The notes: a model not told the origin generated them from the sequence alone. Positions 31,934-41,479 are shown, counted from the first letter of the stretch. The stretch: 45,640 nucleotides of DNA from Enterococcus_E cecorum_B (GCA_946499615.1 CAMMST010000016.1:1-45640); one strand, 5' to 3'. Numbers and translations are program-made.

Positions 31934-33619
31934 ATGGAGAATCAAACAAAGCTAAATGGTTCCGAGCTTTTGTTAGAATGTTTGAAAAAAGAAAAGGTTG
32001 AATTGATTTTTGGTTATCCTGGCGGTGCGGTCTTACCATTATATGATGCCATGTATGATTTTGAAATTCCAAATGTATTAACGAGACATGAACAAGGGGC
32101 CGTACATGCAGCAGAAGGGTATGCCAAAGTAACGGGCAAACCTGGTGTCGTGGTTGTTACATCAGGTCCTGGAGCAACCAATGCGATTACCGGAATTGCT
32201 GATGCGATGAGTGATTCCCTACCTTTAGTGGTGATTACCGGTCAAGTTGGGACGGGAGGAATTGGTACGGATGCCTTTCAAGAAGCTGATATTCTAGGCA
32301 TTACCTTACCAATAACCAAGCATAATTTCCAAGTACGTGACGTAAATGATTTACAACGAATTGTCCACGAAGCTTTTCATATTGCATCTACCGGGCGTCC
32401 TGGACCAGTAGTTATTGACTTACCAAAAGATATCAGCCAATCAATAGGCGAGTTTCTGGAGCATTTTGAAGTGGATATTCCAAGTTATCAACCAAATACT
32501 TCAGCTTCACTGCCACAAATTGAAAAAGTCATGAAGCAATTAAAACGTGCGAAAAAGCCATTACTTTTAGTGGGAGCTGGAGTAAGTTATGCTGATGCGA
32601 CCGAGGAATTACGCGCCTTTGTCGATAAGTATCAAATTCCAGTTGTAGAAACGATGATGGCTCTAGGAACAGTGCCGAGCAAACATCCACTTAATTTAGG
32701 TATGGGTGGCATGCACGGAACTTATGCAGCGAATATGGCTTTATCTACTTGTGATTATTTGATAAATATTGGTTCACGATTTGCAGACCGTTTAGCTACT
32801 TCGCCAAATAGTTTTGCCCCAAATGCGAAAATCGCTCATATTGATATTGATCCAGCAGAAATTGGTAAAGTCATTCGTACCGATATTCCTGTGGTAGCCG
32901 ATGCCAAGGATGCGTTAGAAAAAATGCTTGCTCTGGATACCAAACCAGGTGATTACAGTGAGTGGATTGCAGAATGTCAAGAAAGAGAAGCGAAACATCC
33001 ATTATATTATGATGAAACAGATGAAGAAATTAAGCCCCAACGAGTAGTTGAAATCGTGGGTGAGATTACCGATTCAAAAGCTTATGTCGTTACCGATGTT
33101 GGTCAGCATCAAATGTGGGTATCACAATTTTATCCATTTAGTTTCCCTAGACAAATGATTACTTCTGGTGGCTTGGGAACGATGGGCTATGGGATTCCTG
33201 CAGGGATTGGGGTGAAATTTGCTCATCCTGAAAGCCAAGTCGTTGTCTTTGTGGGTGATGGTGGTTTCCAAATGACCAACCAAGAATTTGCTATTTTAAA
33301 TGAACACAACTTAGATATCAAATTTGTTTTAATGAATAATCATGTGTTGGGCATGGTGCATCAATGGCAAGAAAAATTCCATGGCGCACGTTTTTCATCC
33401 TCTGAATTTAAGACGCAGCCAGATTTTATGAAGCTTGCTGAGGCCTATCATGTCAAAGGCGTACGTTTAAGTAATCCGAAAACGATTGAAGAAGACTTAA
33501 AAGCTGCCTTTGCCTTAGAAGGACCAGTCTTAATTGAAGTCGAAATTCCAGCTCAAGAACATGTATTACCAATGGTTGCCGCCGGAGCACCGAACCATAA
33601 GATGATTGGGGTGAAGTAA
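31934..33619 (+). CDS. ilvB: Acetolactate synthase, large (catalytic) subunit
   Basis: A 561-residue thiamine diphosphate and FAD enzyme that makes acetolactate from pyruvate, or acetohydroxybutyrate with 2-oxobutyrate. Visible are the catalytic Glu in TRHEQGAVHAAEGYA, the GTDAFQE segment and the ThDP motif (GDGGFQMTNQEFAILNEHNL, ending NNHVLGMV). Its being followed immediately by a regulatory subunit marks it as anabolic rather than the catabolic AlsS. 22 bp after ilvD. Confidence 0.97.
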   Translation: MENQTKLNGSELLLECLKKEKVELIFGYPGGAVLPLYDAMYDFEIPNVLTRHEQGAVHAAEGYAKVTGKPGVVVVTSGPGATNAITGIADAMSDSLPLVVITGQVGTGGIGTDAFQEADILGITLPITKHNFQVRDVNDLQRIVHEAFHIASTGRPGPVVIDLPKDISQSIGEFLEHFEVDIPSYQPNTSASLPQIEKVMKQLKRAKKPLLLVGAGVSYADATEELRAFVDKYQIPVVETMMALGTVPSKHPLNLGMGGMHGTYAANMALSTCDYLINIGSRFADRLATSPNSFAPNAKIAHIDIDPAEIGKVIRTDIPVVADAKDALEKMLALDTKPGDYSEWIAECQEREAKHPLYYDETDEEIKPQRVVEIVGEITDSKAYVVTDVGQHQMWVSQFYPFSFPRQMITSGGLGTMGYGIPAGIGVKFAHPESQVVVFVGDGGFQMTNQEFAILNEHNLDIKFVLMNNHVLGMVHQWQEKFHGARFSSSEFKTQPDFMKLAEAYHVKGVRLSNPKTIEEDLKAAFALEGPVLIEVEIPAQEHVLPMVAAGAPNHKMIGVK

Positions 33620-34096
33620 ATGAGAAGAACCGTTACAGCAGTTGTCTATAATCAAGCGGGGGTTTTAAGCCGCATTACCAGTACCTTAAATCGTCGCCAA
33701 GTCAATATTGAAAGTATTTCTGTTGGTACTGTGGAACGAAAAGATATTTCACGTATGACAATCTCTTTTAATGTTGAATCAGAAGCTGATGCCGAACAAG
33801 TCATCAAGCAGTTAAATAAACAAATAGAAGTGCTGAAAGTGACTGATTTAACACATACGCCACATGTTGAAAGAGAATTGGCCTTAATTAAAGTCAATGC
33901 ACCAGCAAATACAAGATTAGAAATTCAAGCAATGGTTTCTCCTTTTAGAGCAGATATCGTGGATGTGGCTGCTTCAACGATTACGATTCAAGTAGTCGGG
34001 CATCCTGATAAAGTGGAAGCTTGTATTGAAATATTAAAACCTTATGGCATTAAGCGGATGGCAAGAACAGGAGTCACAAGTTTAATTCGTGGTTAG
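33620..34096 (+). CDS. ilvN: Acetolactate synthase, small (regulatory) subunit
   Basis: A 158-residue regulatory subunit with an N-terminal ACT domain (VYNQAGVLSRITSTLNRRQVNIESISVG) that binds valine for feedback inhibition, and a C-terminal ferredoxin-like domain. Its ATG follows the ilvB TAA without a gap, with GGGGTGAAG of ilvB as ribosome site, so the two subunits are made by coupled translation. Confidence 0.95.
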   Translation: MRRTVTAVVYNQAGVLSRITSTLNRRQVNIESISVGTVERKDISRMTISFNVESEADAEQVIKQLNKQIEVLKVTDLTHTPHVERELALIKVNAPANTRLEIQAMVSPFRADIVDVAASTITIQVVGHPDKVEACIEILKPYGIKRMARTGVTSLIRG

Positions 34097-34153
34097 AAGC
34101 AATTTTGCTTTTAATATAAAAAAATAAAAAGGAATATTATTGGAGGTATTCAA

Positions 34154-35152
34154 ATGGTTAAAGTTTATTATGATGATTCAGTAGAAAAAAATGCATTGGA
34201 AGGAAAAACAATTGCAGTTGTAGGATATGGTTCACAAGGTCATGCTCATGCACAAAACTTACGCGATAATGGGAACAAAGTCGTTATCGGTGTACGTGAA
34301 GGAAAATCAGCACAGAAAGCGCGCGAAGATGGTTTTGAAGTTTTTCCAGTATCAGAAGCAACGAAAAAAGCGGATGTAATCATGATCTTAGCACCAGATG
34401 AAATCCAAGGAGCCCTTTATGAAAATGAAATCGCGCCAAACTTAGAAGCGGGTAATGCCCTAGCTTTTGCACATGGCTTTAATATTCATTTTGATGTTGT
34501 GCACCCACCAAAAGATGTGGATGTCTTCTTAGTTGCCCCTAAAGGACCAGGTCATCTTGTTCGTCGTACTTTTGTGGATGGCTTTGCTGTTCCTTCATTA
34601 TTTGCGGTCCAACAAGATGCTACCGGCAATGCTCGTGATATTGCTTTATCTTATGCGAAAGGAATTGGTTCAACACGTGTTGGTGTATTAGAAACGACCT
34701 TTAAAGAAGAAACAGAAACTGACCTATTTGGGGAACAAGCTGTTTTATGTGGTGGTTTAACAAGCATGATTGAAGCTGGCTTTGAAACCTTAGTGGAAGC
34801 AGGATATCAACCAGAATTAGCTTACTTTGAAGTTTGCCATGAAATGAAATTGATTGTAGACCTAATCTATGAAGGTGGCTTTGATAAAATGCGTCAATCT
34901 ATTTCAAATACAGCAGAATATGGTGACTATGTATCAGGACCACGCGTCATTACAGAACAAACAAAAGCGAATATGAAAGCTGTGTTAGCAGATATCCAAA
35001 ATGGTTCATTTGCCAAAGGATTTGTTGAAGATAACAAAGCTGGTTTCCCTAAATTTAAAGAAATGCGTGCGAAAAATGCAGGTCATCCAATCGAAGAAGT
35101 AGGAGCTAAACTACGTAAGATGATGCCATTTGTGCAAAATCCAAACGACTAG
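34154..35152 (+). CDS. ilvC: Ketol-acid reductoisomerase
   Basis: A 332-residue class I (short) reductoisomerase: Rossmann motif VVGYGSQGHAHAQNL, cofactor loop VREGKS, the metal-binding DLFGEQAVLCGG and ETLVEAGYQPELAYFE segments. It converts acetolactate and acetohydroxybutyrate to dihydroxy acids with NAD(P)H and Mg2+. TTGGAGG precedes the ATG; the 57-bp gap after ilvN has no terminator. Confidence 0.97.
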   Translation: MVKVYYDDSVEKNALEGKTIAVVGYGSQGHAHAQNLRDNGNKVVIGVREGKSAQKAREDGFEVFPVSEATKKADVIMILAPDEIQGALYENEIAPNLEAGNALAFAHGFNIHFDVVHPPKDVDVFLVAPKGPGHLVRRTFVDGFAVPSLFAVQQDATGNARDIALSYAKGIGSTRVGVLETTFKEETETDLFGEQAVLCGGLTSMIEAGFETLVEAGYQPELAYFEVCHEMKLIVDLIYEGGFDKMRQSISNTAEYGDYVSGPRVITEQTKANMKAVLADIQNGSFAKGFVEDNKAGFPKFKEMRAKNAGHPIEEVGAKLRKMMPFVQNPND

Positions 35153-35172
35153 AAAGTAGGAAGTGAGAGAAT

Positions 35173-36429
35173 TTGACGCTAATAACCAAAGAATCGGTAG
35201 AACAAGCCTATGAGGTACTAAAAGAGGCGGTTAGTCATACCCCTTTGCAACATGATCGCTACCTTTCAGAAAAATATCAAGCAAATGTCTATCTAAAAAG
35301 AGAAGATTTACAAAAGGTCCGTTCCTTCAAATTACGAGGGGCTTATTACGCAATCAAAAATCGACCTCAAGCTGAATTAGCAAATGGCGTTGTTTGTGCG
35401 AGTGCGGGTAATCATGCACAAGGCGTGGCTTATACTTGTAACGAAATCAAAGTTCGAGCAGTCATTTTTATGCCAACAACGACACCCGCTCAAAAAATTT
35501 CCCAAGTCTCCTTTTTCGGGGGTGACTATGTTGAAATCAAACTAGTGGGGGATACTTTTGATGCCTCCGCTCAAGCAGCCAAAGATTATGCAAAAGAAAA
35601 TCAAATGGCCTTTATTGATCCGTTTGATGATGTAGATATCATTGCTGGACAAGGGACATTGGCTTTAGAAATGATGAATGATTTGGCTGATAAAAATCTA
35701 ACAGCTGATTATGTCTTAGCAGCGATTGGTGGCGGTGGCTTAATTAGTGGCGTGAGTACGTATGTAAAATCAGTCAGCCCGGATACAAAAGTCATTGGTG
35801 TTGAGCCAACGGGAGCGCCTAGTATGCAAGCGGCTTTTGCGACGGGACATCCGGTTAGATTGCCACGTATCGATAAATTCGTCGATGGGGCAGCTGTTCA
35901 AGAAGTGGGCCAACATACCTTTGAAATTGCTAAACTTTTTGTTGATCGCCTAATTAGTGTGGATGAAGGCTTGGTTTGTTCCACTATTTTAGATCTTTAT
36001 AGTAAACAAGCAATCGTAGCCGAACCAGCCGGCGCATTGAGTGTAGCTGCTTTGGAATTGTTGAAAGATGAAATCAAAGGCAAAACGGTCATTTGTGTCA
36101 TCAGTGGCGGGAATAATGATATTAATCGTATGGCTGAAATTGAAGAACGCTCTTTGATGTACCAAGGATTAATCAATTATTTTGTGGTAAACTTCCCACA
36201 ACGTCCAGGTGCTTTGAAAGAGTTTGTTACCGAAGTTTTAGGTCCAAATGATGATATTACTTTGTTTGAGTACACGAAAAAGGTCAATCGCGGAACAGGA
36301 CCGGTTGTCTTAGGCGTTTTATCTAAACAAAAAGAAGATGTTCCCGGTTTATTGGTTAGAATCGAACAATTTGATCCAAACTTCTTAAAATTAAGTGAGC
36401 ATCCAACTTTGCACACCTTGTTAGTATAA
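35173..36429 (+). CDS. ilvA: Biosynthetic threonine dehydratase
   Basis: A 418-residue PLP enzyme that makes 2-oxobutyrate from threonine, the entry to isoleucine. The PLP lysine is in VRSFKLRGAYYAI, the phosphate-binding loop is GGGGLISG, and SAGNHAQGVA is the substrate loop. A single ACT-like regulatory domain (about 335-418) makes it the short, Bacillus-type allosteric form rather than the catabolic enzyme. TTG start; 20 bp after ilvC. The threonine codons in the leader peptide fit this gene. Confidence 0.95.
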   Translation: MTLITKESVEQAYEVLKEAVSHTPLQHDRYLSEKYQANVYLKREDLQKVRSFKLRGAYYAIKNRPQAELANGVVCASAGNHAQGVAYTCNEIKVRAVIFMPTTTPAQKISQVSFFGGDYVEIKLVGDTFDASAQAAKDYAKENQMAFIDPFDDVDIIAGQGTLALEMMNDLADKNLTADYVLAAIGGGGLISGVSTYVKSVSPDTKVIGVEPTGAPSMQAAFATGHPVRLPRIDKFVDGAAVQEVGQHTFEIAKLFVDRLISVDEGLVCSTILDLYSKQAIVAEPAGALSVAALELLKDEIKGKTVICVISGGNNDINRMAEIEERSLMYQGLINYFVVNFPQRPGALKEFVTEVLGPNDDITLFEYTKKVNRGTGPVVLGVLSKQKEDVPGLLVRIEQFDPNFLKLSEHPTLHTLLV

Positions 36430-36434
36430 TGATA

Positions 36435-36482
36435 AAGCATAAATCAAGAGGAGAAACGATTCTCTTGGTTTATGCTTTTTTT
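36435..36482 (+). terminator. Terminator of the ilv operon
   Basis: AGCATAAATCAAGAG pairs with CTCTTGGTTTATGCT (one G-U), followed by T7. Confidence 0.88.
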
Positions 36483-36527
36483 ACGATAATCTAAAAATAA
36501 TAAATAAGAGCATTGCCAGTCAAATTG

Positions 36528-36536
36528 TGGTAAAAT
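36528..36536 (+). promoter_or_regulatory. Extended -10 promoter of the TPR gene
   Basis: TGG followed by TAAAAT (36531-36536), 31 bases before the ATG; the -35 is weak. Confidence 0.4.
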
Positions 36537-36566
36537 AAAGCTAGACTAGATTAAAGGAGCTATACG

Positions 36567-37838
36567 ATGTCTTTTAGTGAAAAAATGTTACAGTCGTTGT
36601 CTGAGGGTGATTTAGACGGCGCTGATTTATTATTACAACAAGCTTTAACCCATGATGAATTACCTGTATTAATTGAGTTGGGTGAAGTATTAATTGAAAA
36701 AGGATTCTTGATTGAGGCTAAGGAAGTCTTTTTAGATTTAGTGGAGCGTCAAATACCTGAAAAAGATTTGGTATTAACCTATTTGGCTGAAATTGCCATT
36801 GAAGAAGATGATTATGAAACAGCCTTTGAATATTTAGACCAAATCAAAGAGACGAGTGAATATTATCCACGTGCACTCTTTATGATGGCTGATGCTTATC
36901 AAGCGATTGGATTTATCGAAGTAAGTCTGGCTAAATTGCAAGAGTTGCTCGCTTTATTACCCGAGGATGAAGCCGTTCAATTTGCCTATGCAGAAATTGC
37001 TTTGTTAGCAAATAAATTGACGCTAGCGCAAAATATGTATGAACTTTTATTAGATGCTGGCTATACGGAATTTTCTAATGTGTCAATTTTAGAGCGTTTA
37101 GCGACCACACTTGCACATCAAGGGAAGTTTGAAGAAGCATTAGATTATTATAAAGAAGCATATCGCCATAAGAAAAATGATCAAATTCTATTAAACTTAG
37201 CTCGTTTGAATCAACAAATGCATGAAATGGATGAAGCGATTGTCTATTATGAAGAGCTAATCAAAGAAAATCCAAATATTAAAGAAGCTTATCTAGAGTT
37301 AGCCGACATCTATGTTCATGAACAACAGCCAGTAAAAGCAGCGCAATTATTGGAACAAGCGATTAAAGAGAATCCGTATTATGTGCATTTTTACCTACAT
37401 TTGGCTGAAGTGCTAGAAGAGTTGGAAGACTATCAAAAAGCCAACCTTTATCTAAATCAAGCGCTCTTATTAGATGAAGAGGAAGATAGTGTGTTGACGG
37501 CTTTGGCTAAAAATGCCTTTTATCAAGGAGAATATGAGCAAACATTGCACTATTTTGAACGAATCGAAAATGCCTATCAAGGTGAATTACTTTGGATGGT
37601 TGCTCGTATCTATAACGAAGAGGAAGAATTTGAAAAGGCAGCCCATTACTATGAAATGGCTTTAGAAGAAATGCAAGAAGTTCCTGAATTTATTCGCGAT
37701 TATTGTTACTTTTTACGTGATGAAGGTCGCTTAAAAGAGGCATTGGCATTACTTGAGAGTCATTTAGCCAAAGAAATACATGATGAATCTTTACACCAAC
37801 TCTATGATGAATTAAAACAAAGCGATTGGGATTACTAA
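36567..37838 (+). CDS. Tetratricopeptide repeat protein (YpiA-like)
   Basis: A 423-residue acidic protein made of about ten TPR units (for example KFEEALDYYKEAYRHKKNDQILLNLARLN, with the spacing W/L-x3-G/A/Y-x2-A). No signal or membrane helix, so it is cytoplasmic. TPR arrays are protein-binding scaffolds; the partner is unknown. It is followed 17 bp later by the UPF0302 gene, matching the Bacillus ypiA-ypiB pair. AAAGGAG precedes the ATG. Confidence 0.88.
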   Translation: MSFSEKMLQSLSEGDLDGADLLLQQALTHDELPVLIELGEVLIEKGFLIEAKEVFLDLVERQIPEKDLVLTYLAEIAIEEDDYETAFEYLDQIKETSEYYPRALFMMADAYQAIGFIEVSLAKLQELLALLPEDEAVQFAYAEIALLANKLTLAQNMYELLLDAGYTEFSNVSILERLATTLAHQGKFEEALDYYKEAYRHKKNDQILLNLARLNQQMHEMDEAIVYYEELIKENPNIKEAYLELADIYVHEQQPVKAAQLLEQAIKENPYYVHFYLHLAEVLEELEDYQKANLYLNQALLLDEEEDSVLTALAKNAFYQGEYEQTLHYFERIENAYQGELLWMVARIYNEEEEFEKAAHYYEMALEEMQEVPEFIRDYCYFLRDEGRLKEALALLESHLAKEIHDESLHQLYDELKQSDWDY

Positions 37839-37855
37839 TAAAGAAGGTGAAGCAA

Positions 37856-38389
37856 ATGGCAATCACATTGGCACAAAAGAAGAATTTTCTGGCTTGGTTT
37901 GTTACGAGTCAATCATTTACACGTCGCGAAGTTTCATGGTTAGTCAATTATTTAATTAGTCACGAAGCCATTTTAGAAAACGTCCACTTCGTTGAAAAAG
38001 CAGAGGTAACACCAAGAGGATTAGTCATTCAAACAGCGGATTATTCTGATACGCCCATTCTTTTATACAAGGAAAAGATTGAATTTGCAGATGTCGATCA
38101 GATTTTTCATGAGATTCGTTTCCATTGGCAAGAAGATTTGTTTTTAGAATGTCGGTTTAAAGATGCCTGGCAAGAAGCTATTTATCTAGGCGTTTTGGAA
38201 GATAATCCTTATGCCAGTTGGAATGAAAGCTTAGATCCACAATTTGATCGCCAAGTAGAAGATTACTTTGATGAATTAGCGAGAGAAAATCAGAAGAAAG
38301 AGTTATTGTTACGAATCAATCAGGCATTGGAAGAAAATGATCAAGCAACATTCGCCCAATTATCTTCTGAATTAAAAGCATTAAGCTAA
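37856..38389 (+). CDS. UPF0302 family protein (YpiB-like)
   Basis: A 177-residue protein of the UPF0302/YpiB family: KKNFLAWFVTSQSFTRREVSWLVNYLISH, VHFVEKAEVTPRGLVI and DVDQIFHEIRF are conserved. Function is unknown. ATG 37856 has GAAGGTG six bases upstream; an earlier in-frame ATG overlapping the TPR gene is rejected. The conserved pairing with the TPR gene suggests a joint role. Confidence 0.88.
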   Translation: MAITLAQKKNFLAWFVTSQSFTRREVSWLVNYLISHEAILENVHFVEKAEVTPRGLVIQTADYSDTPILLYKEKIEFADVDQIFHEIRFHWQEDLFLECRFKDAWQEAIYLGVLEDNPYASWNESLDPQFDRQVEDYFDELARENQKKELLLRINQALEENDQATFAQLSSELKALS

Positions 38390-38395
38390 CAATAA

Positions 38396-38434
38396 AGGCC
38401 ACAGCATTTTGTTTTGCGCTGTGGCCTGTTTTTA
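38396..38434. terminator. Terminator between UPF0302 and YitT genes
   Basis: AGGCCACAGC (38396-38405) pairs with GCTGTGGCCT (38418-38427), followed by T-rich sequence. It serves convergent genes. Confidence 0.85.
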
Positions 38435-39319
38435 TTTATTTTTCTTTAGCACGGTTTTTTTCGGTCTAAGATAAGTAAAGCCTTCGCCAATCACTTCATG
38501 AACATTGATAATAGAAATAAAGGCTTTTTCATCCACTTCATGAATCATTCGCTTAATGGCAGGTAATTCTCTAACGCCGACTACCATATAAATAATATCT
38601 TTTTGGACTTTTGAGTAAGCTCCTTCACCTTTAATATAAGTAATTCCGCGCATCACGTTAGCCATCAAATATTCAGAGATTTCATTGCTTTTATCTGAAA
38701 CGACTAAAATTCCTTTTTCAGAATAACCACCATTGATGACTGCTTCAACGACACGAGAGAAGACAAAGCTAAAAATCAAAGTATAAATCATTCGGTGTAA
38801 ATCAACATAAGTCAAGGAAGCAACTAAGACTACCACATCAAATCCAAAAAGCCCACGTCCTAAGGGAATCCCAAAGTTTTTATCTAAAATTCTCGCAACG
38901 ATATCACTACCACCAGTGGTTCCACCTACGCGATAGATAATTCCGCTACCAAAACCCATTACAATCCCAGCAACGAGTGCGACAATTAATAAGTCATGAT
39001 CTAAGTCAATCACAATTGGAATTTTTTGCCAGAAATCTAACCAGAAAGAAACACCAAAAATACCAAAAATTGTATAAATTAATGTTTGACGTCCTAGAAT
39101 CTTGCCACCTAATAAGACAATAGGAATATTTAATAACAAGTTTGTGATAGCAGGGTTATAATTAAATAAAGCTTTTAAAATCAAGGTAATCCCTGCGATA
39201 CCACCTTCAGCTAATTTATTAGGAATGTTAAAAAAAACAAGGCCAAAACTAAAAATGGCTGTACCTAAAATAATGACAAAGATATCAAAAAACACTTTCC
39301 AAGATAAATTCTTTTGCAT
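38432..39319 (-). CDS. YitT family membrane protein
   Basis: A 295-residue protein with five or six membrane helices (about 10-170) containing IPNKLAEGGIAGITLIL and GSGIIYRVGGTTGGSDIVARIL, and a C-terminal cytoplasmic DUF2179 domain (about 205-285, KGILVVSDKSNEISEYLM and GVRELPAIKRMIHEVDEKAFISI). The family is widespread in Firmicutes and presumed to transport, but the substrate is unknown. GGGGAGG lies before the ATG. Confidence 0.9.
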   Translation of the reverse strand: MQKNLSWKVFFDIFVIILGTAIFSFGLVFFNIPNKLAEGGIAGITLILKALFNYNPAITNLLLNIPIVLLGGKILGRQTLIYTIFGIFGVSFWLDFWQKIPIVIDLDHDLLIVALVAGIVMGFGSGIIYRVGGTTGGSDIVARILDKNFGIPLGRGLFGFDVVVLVASLTYVDLHRMIYTLIFSFVFSRVVEAVINGGYSEKGILVVSDKSNEISEYLMANVMRGITYIKGEGAYSKVQKDIIYMVVGVRELPAIKRMIHEVDEKAFISIINVHEVIGEGFTYLRPKKTVLKKNK

Positions 39320-39354
39320 TTGAATACCTCCCCTAAAATTTACTCAACGATATT

Positions 39355-39383
39355 AATGTAGCAGAAACCACCTTGAAATACAA
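39355..39383 (-). promoter_or_regulatory. Promoter of the YitT-family gene
   Basis: On the minus strand TTGTAT (39383-39378), a 17-bp spacer and TACATT (39360-39355). Confidence 0.5.
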
Positions 39384-39465
39384 TAAATGTGCTAAAAAAT
39401 GCTGAAAAATAAGTAAATCTCTCATTTTTTAAGTTTTGATTGTTGCTAGTCAAAATGTAAACTTA

Positions 39466-39474
39466 TGTTATAAT
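39466..39474 (+). promoter_or_regulatory. Extended -10 promoter of cca
   Basis: TGT followed by a perfect TATAAT (39469-39474), about 50 bases before the ATG; -35 weak. Confidence 0.55.
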
Positions 39475-39525
39475 GGTTTAGGATTAGCAGAAAAGAAGTA
39501 TTAAAGGAACAGAAAGGAAGTAGCA

Positions 39526-40752
39526 ATGCGAATAAATAACTTACCTCAAGAGTTTAAGAAAGCATTACCGGTCATTGATAAACTCAATCAAGCAGGCTAT
39601 GAGGCTTATTTCGTTGGCGGTAGTGTGCGTGATTGCATCTTAAATTTGCCGATTCATGATGTTGATATCGCCACTAGTGCTTTTCCTGCTGAAATCAAAG
39701 AGGTCTTTGAAAAAACAATTGATGTGGGTATTGAGCATGGCACGGTTTTAGTTTTGCATCAAGATGAAAGCTATGAAATCACCACTTTTCGTACAGAATC
39801 GACCTATCAAGATTATCGTCGGCCAGATCATGTGGATTTTGTTCGTAGTTTAGAAGAAGATTTAAAACGACGTGATTTTACGATTAATGCTTTAGCCTTA
39901 AATGCCCAAGGTCAGATTATTGATTTGTTCCATGGCCTGGAAGATTTACAAAATAAAAGATTAAAAGCAGTGGGGATTGCTGCTGAACGATTTCAAGAAG
40001 ATGCTTTGCGGATGATGCGTGGTTTACGATTTGTTTCGCAATTAGGCTTTGATTTAGAAGAACAGACGCAAGCAGCCATTACTACACACGCACCATTATT
40101 GAGTAAAATTTCTGTTGAACGAATTTGTATTGAGTTTGAAAAATTATTATTAGGACAAAATGCGCAACAAGCTTTTCAATTATTTATTACAACTGATTGC
40201 TTTAAATATTGTCCACAACTGGCAGATAAACAGCATTTTTTACAACAAATGAGTGAAATTTTACGTTTTCCAATTGATGATTTATCGGTGGCTTGGGGGT
40301 TATTAATCGATCAATTAGCCATTGACAGCAAGCATCAAAAAGCCTTTTTAAAAGTATGGAAACTATCTAATCAGAGAATCTATGAAGTGGTGCTTTTACA
40401 TGAGACGCTCAACATTGTCAAACACCGACCATTGAATGTCTTGGATTATTATCAATTAAATGAAACTTGTCTGACCCAGCTTTTCTATATTGCCCCATTT
40501 TATGATTTAACCTTATCACAAGAAAGTTTGCTTGAACATTATCGCTCACTTGTCATTCATTCACTTAAAGATTTAGCGATTAATGGGAATGATTTAATGC
40601 AGGCTATGAATCGTCGTGGCGGCTTGTGGTTAAAAGAAACCCTTGCCCAATGTGAGCGATCCGTCCTATTAAAAGAAGTGGCAAATGAACGTGAAGCATT
40701 GTTAAATTATGCCCAAGAGTTTGTGAATTTGCGTAATAAGGATGTTGACTAA
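39526..40752 (+). CDS. cca: CCA tRNA nucleotidyltransferase
   Basis: A 408-residue class II enzyme that adds or repairs the 3' CCA of tRNAs. The head domain has GGSVRD (31-36) and the catalytic carboxylates DVD (45-47), followed by RRDFTINALAL and the EDALRMMRGLRFVSQLGF neck motif. No HD domain is evident, as usual in Firmicutes. GAAAGGAAG precedes the ATG. Monocistronic by spacing. Confidence 0.96.
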   Translation: MRINNLPQEFKKALPVIDKLNQAGYEAYFVGGSVRDCILNLPIHDVDIATSAFPAEIKEVFEKTIDVGIEHGTVLVLHQDESYEITTFRTESTYQDYRRPDHVDFVRSLEEDLKRRDFTINALALNAQGQIIDLFHGLEDLQNKRLKAVGIAAERFQEDALRMMRGLRFVSQLGFDLEEQTQAAITTHAPLLSKISVERICIEFEKLLLGQNAQQAFQLFITTDCFKYCPQLADKQHFLQQMSEILRFPIDDLSVAWGLLIDQLAIDSKHQKAFLKVWKLSNQRIYEVVLLHETLNIVKHRPLNVLDYYQLNETCLTQLFYIAPFYDLTLSQESLLEHYRSLVIHSLKDLAINGNDLMQAMNRRGGLWLKETLAQCERSVLLKEVANEREALLNYAQEFVNLRNKDVD

Positions 40753-40891
40753 GAATTTTCTTATATTTTGCGTTGTTATCTATCAATGATTATAAAAGAT
40801 AAAAAATATTGAATTATCACACTTGTAATCTTTATTTATTGTAAATGAATATTATTTTCTAAAAATAGTTTTTTGTGAAGACTGCACGTTG

Positions 40892-40920
40892 TTTACGTTT
40901 TCTAAAACCTATGCTAAACT
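40892..40920 (+). promoter_or_regulatory. Promoter of the 40988 gene
   Basis: TTTACG (40892-40897), a 17-bp spacer and TAAACT (40915-40920) with an extended -10 TGC. A loose CodY-like match (12/15) lies at 40853-40867. Confidence 0.55.
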
Positions 40921-40938
40921 AATAATGTAAGAACTTTC

Positions 40939-40966
40939 AGATAGCGCTTTTTTGGTGCTGTCTTTT
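40939..40966 (+). promoter_or_regulatory. Leader hairpin, possible attenuator
   Basis: AGATAGC (40939-40945) pairs with GCTGTCT (40957-40963, one G-U) followed by TTTT, between the promoter and the ribosome site (GAAGGAG). Confidence 0.35.
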
Positions 40967-40987
40967 AATTGAAGGAGTGAATCTTTT

Positions 40988-41440
40988 ATGGCAAGAGAAA
41001 TGAAAGCACTAAAATTTTTATTTAGAAATGGTGAAACATGGACGATTGAACGCCGTCACATTGGCGATTTGTGGATTAAACAAATCACTACAAGTTATGG
41101 TCGTATCAATGGTAGCGAATTTGTAGAAATTCATCCATGTGCCGGTTTCAAGATTGAAATCTATCCTGAAGCTGATAATGTAGCAACAACGGATATCAAC
41201 TTAGGTGGTCTTGAACTTGGTATGTTTGATCGCGCGTTAAAATATGAAGATATTGAAAGAATGGAAATTATCTATCGTGCCGGTACCCCAGATATTGTTT
41301 ACTTCCCATATGAAGATAAAGATGGCGATGGCTTAGATAACGTACATCAATCAACCAAAGTAAGCGAAAAGAATGGTTGTCTATATATTGTCATCGATCC
41401 AACTAAAAATGTTGAGGATGTATACGGCGCAAATTTCTAA
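40988..41440 (+). CDS. Conserved hypothetical protein
   Basis: A 150-residue protein I do not recognise. It begins MAREMKALKFLFRNGETWTI and appears mostly beta-stranded, with INGSEFVEIHPCAGFKIEIYPEA and an acidic Asp-rich loop (EDKDGDGLDN, about residues 112-121) resembling a calcium-binding loop. No signal peptide. It has a strong ribosome site (GAAGGAG), its own extended -10 promoter, a leader hairpin and its own terminator, so it is an independently controlled single gene. Confidence 0.8.
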   Translation: MAREMKALKFLFRNGETWTIERRHIGDLWIKQITTSYGRINGSEFVEIHPCAGFKIEIYPEADNVATTDINLGGLELGMFDRALKYEDIERMEIIYRAGTPDIVYFPYEDKDGDGLDNVHQSTKVSEKNGCLYIVIDPTKNVEDVYGANF

Positions 41441-41452
41441 AATGACTTTGAA

Positions 41453-41479
41453 AGAGGAGGCAAGTACTCCTCTTTTTTT
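41453..41479 (+). terminator. Terminator after the 40988 gene
   Basis: AGAGGAG (41453-41459) pairs with CTCCTCT (41467-41473), followed by T7. Confidence 0.8.
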
